NCBI GenBank assembly: GCA_038503075.1
Contig: JBCAML010000008.1
Coordinates: 310,001 to 374,000 of the forward strand
Length of the DNA stretch: 64,000 nucleotides
Direction: 5' to 3'
Origin: Gyromitra esculenta
Taxonomy: Eukaryota > Ascomycota > Pezizomycetes > Pezizales > Discinaceae
A program made the position numbers and the translations under genes. A model generated the notes under the pieces. It saw nothing but the letters and a program-made list of their open reading frames with translations, made no database searches and was not told where the DNA came from. Within the stretch, counting starts at the first letter, position 1, and each line of letters starts with the position of its first letter. Shown in pieces: positions 60,078 through 64,000 of the stretch.

Positions 60078-61222
60078 ATGACTCGTCTTCTATCTACTCT
60101 TATCATCGGAGCTCTCCCACTGCTCGCATCGGCCCAGCAATCTGCTTATGGTCAATGTGGTGGTATCGGGTGTAAGTTCAGCACTAACCAGTTACAGTCG
60201 CAGTTTTTTTATATGGACTTAGCTAATATATGATTTTGATTGATATAGGGAGTGGACAGACTACCTGTGTTAGTGGTTATACTTGCGTGAAGAACGGTGA
60301 CTATTATAGTCAATGTCTCCCCGGAACTGCAGCTACTACAGTAGCCCCTGTCACCTCTCAGACTTCTGCGGTAGCATCCAATCCTTCGAATACTCCTATT
60401 CCCGGTGGAGCCAGCGGAACCGGTAAGACTACCCGTTACTGGGATTGTTGCAAGCCGAGTTGTGCTTGGACTGGCAAGGTTTGTATATCCCTTCGGCCCC
60501 TTCATACCTTTGCCCCATATATTAAGAGTGATTTCAAAAAAACTAGGGAAGCGTAACCCATCCAGTCAATACATGTAACTCTCAAAACCAGGTGTTGTCT
60601 ACCTACAACGATGTCTCTGGATGTGACAGCGGCGGAAGTGCATACATGTGTAACAACCAGGAACCATGGGCAGTTAGCTCAACTTTGGCCTATGGGTATG
60701 CTGCTGTCAGAATTACTGGACAGACGGAGACTACTTGGTGTTGCGCCTGCTACGAGTTGACCTTCACATCTGGGCCAGCTGCTGGAAAGCAGATGGTTGT
60801 CCAGGCAACGAACACTGGCAGTGACCTCGGCGACAACCACTTTGATCTTGCTAGTAAGTCTTTGAATCCAAGGACCATGTACTATCTTCAATTCCTGACA
60901 GTTTCTGTCTAGTTCCCGGTGGTGGTGTCGGTATCTTCAACGGCTGCAGCACTCAGTATAACGCTCCTACCGATGGTTGGGGTGCGAGATACGGAGGTGT
61001 TTCCAGTCGTGCCGACTGTAGTGTACTTCCCGCTGCTCTTCAGGCTGGGTGTCAATGGAGGTTTGACGTATGTATCCCATTCATATAATTCAAGCCGATA
61101 TAGTAGCTAACATATGTACCCTAAATTAGTGGTTTGGCGGATCCGACAACCCGTCGGTCTCTTTCAAGACTGTTACCTGCCCTGCAGCATTGACCGCCAA
61201 TACTGGATGTGTCCGTACCTGA
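60078..61222 (+). CDS. GH45 endoglucanase with N-terminal CBM1
   Basis: Five exons, 60078-60171, 60249-60478, 60547-60853, 60913-61067 and 61130-61222, give 292 residues in frame. It is a secreted endo-beta-1,4-glucanase for plant cell walls. The signal peptide is MTRLLSTLIIGALPLLASA. CBM1 at about residues 22-56 has YGQCGGIGWSG and the paired cysteines and aromatic residues (YYSQC) that bind crystalline cellulose; an intron splits it at the conserved Trp. A Ser/Thr/Pro linker runs to about 90. The GH45 domain opens with TTRYWDCCKPSCAW, whose D97 corresponds to the catalytic base, and has DNHFDL, whose D208 corresponds to the catalytic acid of Humicola EGV. GGGVGIFNGC and CQWRFDWF complete the barrel. 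It ends TANTGCVRT like other GH45 cores. All expected cysteines appear present, so it should be active. Confidence 0.95.
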
Positions 61223-64000
61223 TAAATAGTGTACTAGCGTGGGTCACTGGTGTACTTGTAGAGAGGAGGTCGAGACTGTATTTGTTTATAAAAAAAAGGA
61301 ATATGTTTTGTTGCATTAATTTCCGCTGCTCAGAACTATTGGTGTTCCAGGTCAGCCACTAATGCAAAGTGGACTTGATTTGAGATATTGTACATGTAGT
61401 CTACGTAGCTCTGCCCTTTGGTGTCTTATATTTTATATTTTAGATAACATGCCTCTATCGATCACTTAACGAAATATTTTATTGATTACAATCGTACCCT
61501 GCTGTCGCATACCGTACTATCCTAGATCTCTTGCTTCACCGTCCAAGGTCTTCACTTAAAGTCGTTTTTAAAACCGCAAAAATGGTTTGTTATGGTAGAT
61601 CCCTCGCAATTCGTTACAGACTCTCGGCACCCGGTATAGCAGAATGCGAATGTATAACCATGCCTTCGAATCCTGACCAGATGTATCCGTTCTCTCGGAT
61701 CGGTTTTACGTTGGGAGAAAGTGGCACCCAGTGGGTCAGAGTAGCCCAAACAGTTAGCGAATGCTCGCATAGACAGACCTTCAGCATCCCACACCGTAAA
61801 ACCGCCCAAAGCGTGCAGCTTCTCGCTCGATCTCGGCAGCTGCAATTGGGATATCAAATTTGATCGGGCCAAACATCGCGGCGGTTTTTAAATACTAAAT
61901 CAGATGATGGACTTAGTATTCCGGGTTAGCGATGCTGCGCAATAGGGTGAGTTAACGAACTCCTCGTGATCATACACGGAGCTTTATAGGCCGATGGAAT
62001 CGGGGGGGTTTTTTTTAAGAAGACTCGTTCCCCCACAATTGCAGGACAAAATGCATTAGCAGCGTCGGCGAACCCCACAGCGACAAACGCAAAATGCGGG
62101 GTTTAACCGGTACCTACTAGATTTCTCTGCAGCTGGACAGCAGACCTGCATCGAGATCACCGATCGCGAATATATCACGATCTCTTAAGATCTTGGCGTG
62201 TTGTGCATATTGATGTAAACACAAAACCACAACCCGACGGTTGATAATGGCATTTACACAGCTTTCTGGTATCACTCTGTACGATCGGCACTCGCTCATA
62301 TATAGCAGTGAATCAATTCCGCCGAGATAAACGCCCTCCCCTGTGCTCAAAGACTGATGATCAGAACATTGAGGGTAATATCGCGACTGCTACATCGTTC
62401 CACTAATCATGCTTCTACCAGAGCACACAGGCGATGGAGGCGCCGTCTCGCTCCACTAAATGCCACAGTATAAACTGTCGTTTCTGTGTATTTTCTTTTT
62501 TTTTTTCCGCGTTTCTTTTTTCCTCTATGCATTGCATCCGACACACGTGGGATTCTATGCATGTACGTACGGCGCGCGTTTTTGACATCACCATGTTCAA
62601 GTACTCGTTTTACGCTAGAATATATATGTACATACACGCATGCGTTGTGGAATGCACGCTTCGCGGTCTTTTGACCGGTCTGTGATCCATCGCGACTCGG
62701 TCATAAAAATTGTTTTGTCTCAATTATCTAGCACCAGAATAAAGACTAAAGTTTCCAGACGTTTACAACAGCTGGAATTGAGAAATGTATGCAGGGTCCT
62801 GGTGATGGTTGCATTTCTTGGGTTCCCGATCCTGACCTAAGGAAGATGGTGAAGGATTAGCAGCTGAAAAACATACTATGAGGGTTTTAACCCAGGAATT
62901 GCTGATCGATCAGCCGAAACATGATGCGATATATGTTTCTCCGGACGTTATATCAGTTACTACATGTAGTAGATCACCCATGAGTAACTTGAGCTAAATT
63001 GAAATGTATGCCTCAAAGTATCTTTTGCTCGCGGAAAGGTCAACCTTGAGCTGCTCATGCAATAGGATATGCCATGAGCCGTTGTGATGCTTCTAGTATA
63101 CTAGCCCGAAATCGAATATATACTGAATCAGAAGGGCTATACATATATAGACAATTAGTTGGCTAATTAGTCTAGGCTTTTAAAACTATTATTCCTAGGT
63201 ATATCTACAGCAATCCGAAAGAGTACTGGATAAATGTTCTTGAGAATATTTCTCTGAGTATTGCTGTGCCGTGGGCCCCGGCGAGTTTCGTGTTCTTAAG
63301 GCACGCTAGTTGCTGGGTGGTGATATTGCGATAATAGGGACATATTGGTATGCTGCGGTTGGCCTTGGGATTAGCTCGTTCACTCCTTGGATGTATGTGT
63401 ATTCCCACTATGGCTAAGCTCGCTCTTAGCCTCTAAGAATAATTTAGCCGTGGGTATGAAAAGCTAGCTAGAAAAAAGGCTACGTTACAATAGCGATCAT
63501 AGAAAGTCACTCGCTCTACCTTGACAAAAAGCCGGAAAGCATCCCTCTAGGCTGAGTAGTACGGCCCGAAGCCTAGGTGAGGGCTCGGGGAGGTCTTGGA
63601 CAAATTATCGGAAGGGGCTTTGGGACAGGAATCTCCGAGCTATAGTTTATTATAATTAATGTAGACTATGCATGTCAACGATAGATCCATGCAACTAAAG
63701 CCCAGGTATCTAGGTTCTCTCGTTTTAATATAACCTCGTAATTGCTGATCTTTGGCGATACGCAACAAAGTATATGGTTACTACACCATAGTAGTGATTC
63801 CGGAGATATCGTCGTCACGACCTCTTACCATCGTCTCTTGAGGCCTGCCACAGCTGCTATGGCATTCTTGCAGTGTTCAAGGGAGATTGAGCTATTGACT
63901 ACTGGCAGTGATATTGGGCAAAAGGGTCCTAACCCCTTCCCCACAAAAGATCAACAATATTAAAGCTACATTGCGTAGGCATTGATAAACTCGCGCTTCT
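61223..64000. other. Gene-poor 3' end of the window
   Basis: No supported gene. TACATGTA palindromes start at 61391 and 62961. The overlapping plus and minus frames near 61531-61872 and 62407-62685 mirror each other and show no domain. A G7-T9 junction occurs near 62004-62018. Confidence 0.5.

Noticed and set aside
1..64000. CRISPR array, rRNA operon or 5S rRNA
   Set aside because: No evenly spaced repeats and no rRNA-like segments seen; the organism is a eukaryote.

Overview
The window looks like nuclear DNA of a filamentous ascomycete (Pezizomycotina; a lineage with fairly low gene density, possibly Pezizomycetes-like, but the class cannot be fixed from sequence alone). The reasons are short GT-AG introns (mostly 47-95 nt), 3' splice sites preceded by CTAAC/CTRAC-like branch points, tRNA genes with an intron one base 3' of the anticodon, a (CCCTAA)n-type telobox, and typical fungal families: GH45 with CBM1, CFEM, Mnn9, a KRE1-like protein, a Pir-like wall protein, a fungal OTT_1508-like deaminase pair and DUF4238. 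I can support fifteen protein genes and two tRNA genes. More than half of the window is intergenic.

Layout. 1-6.4 kb: gene-poor, with one intron-containing tRNA-Lys. 6.5-8.9 kb: a class I terpene synthase with an unusual proline-rich, repeat-bearing N-terminal half. 9.8-10.9 kb (minus): a BMT6-like 25S rRNA methyltransferase with a telobox in its promoter. 12.1-18.1 kb: two tandem, strongly diverged OTT_1508-like deaminase genes with the same three-exon architecture, including a first coding exon that is only ATG. Between them sits a 1,320-bp non-coding element with perfect 163-bp terminal inverted repeats and a 9-bp target duplication, which fits a non-autonomous Mutator-like element. 19.3-20.2 kb: a GPI-anchored CFEM protein. 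21.4-22.5 kb: a GT8 glycosyltransferase, convergent with a large secreted Pro/Gln-rich protein with Pir-like motifs (22.9-25.4 kb, minus). 26.9 kb: a second tRNA-Lys. 27.9-28.9 kb (minus): Mnn9. 30.5-33.3 kb: a seven-exon transketolase. 34.0-34.5 kb (minus): a small KRE1-like protein. 36.2-37.1 kb: a DUF1771-Smr protein with a polyQ tail. 40.6-43.3 kb: a NAPE-PLD-like metallo-beta-lactamase hydrolase with a possible frameshift. 47.5-51.3 kb: a 1,236-residue DUF4238 protein with long repeats. 53.6-54.5 kb: a nucleotidyltransferase-fold protein lacking its acidic motif. 60.1-61.2 kb: a GH45 endoglucanase with CBM1. The last 2.8 kb is gene-poor.

Functional themes. Five or six of the fifteen genes concern the cell surface or extracellular matrix (CFEM-GPI, Pir-like, Mnn9, KRE1-like, GH45, and perhaps GT8). 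They are not visibly co-transcribed or arranged as a biosynthetic cluster. No tailoring enzymes flank the terpene synthase.

The most unusual structures are the paired deaminase genes with conserved ATG-only first exons, the palindrome TACATGTA (20 copies found by eye, about one or two expected, nearly all non-coding and clustered), the poly-C tracts placed just after 5' splice sites in three introns, and the repeat architectures of the terpene synthase and DUF4238 proteins. All coordinates, splice sites and motif counts were derived by reading the sequence; no database search was possible.
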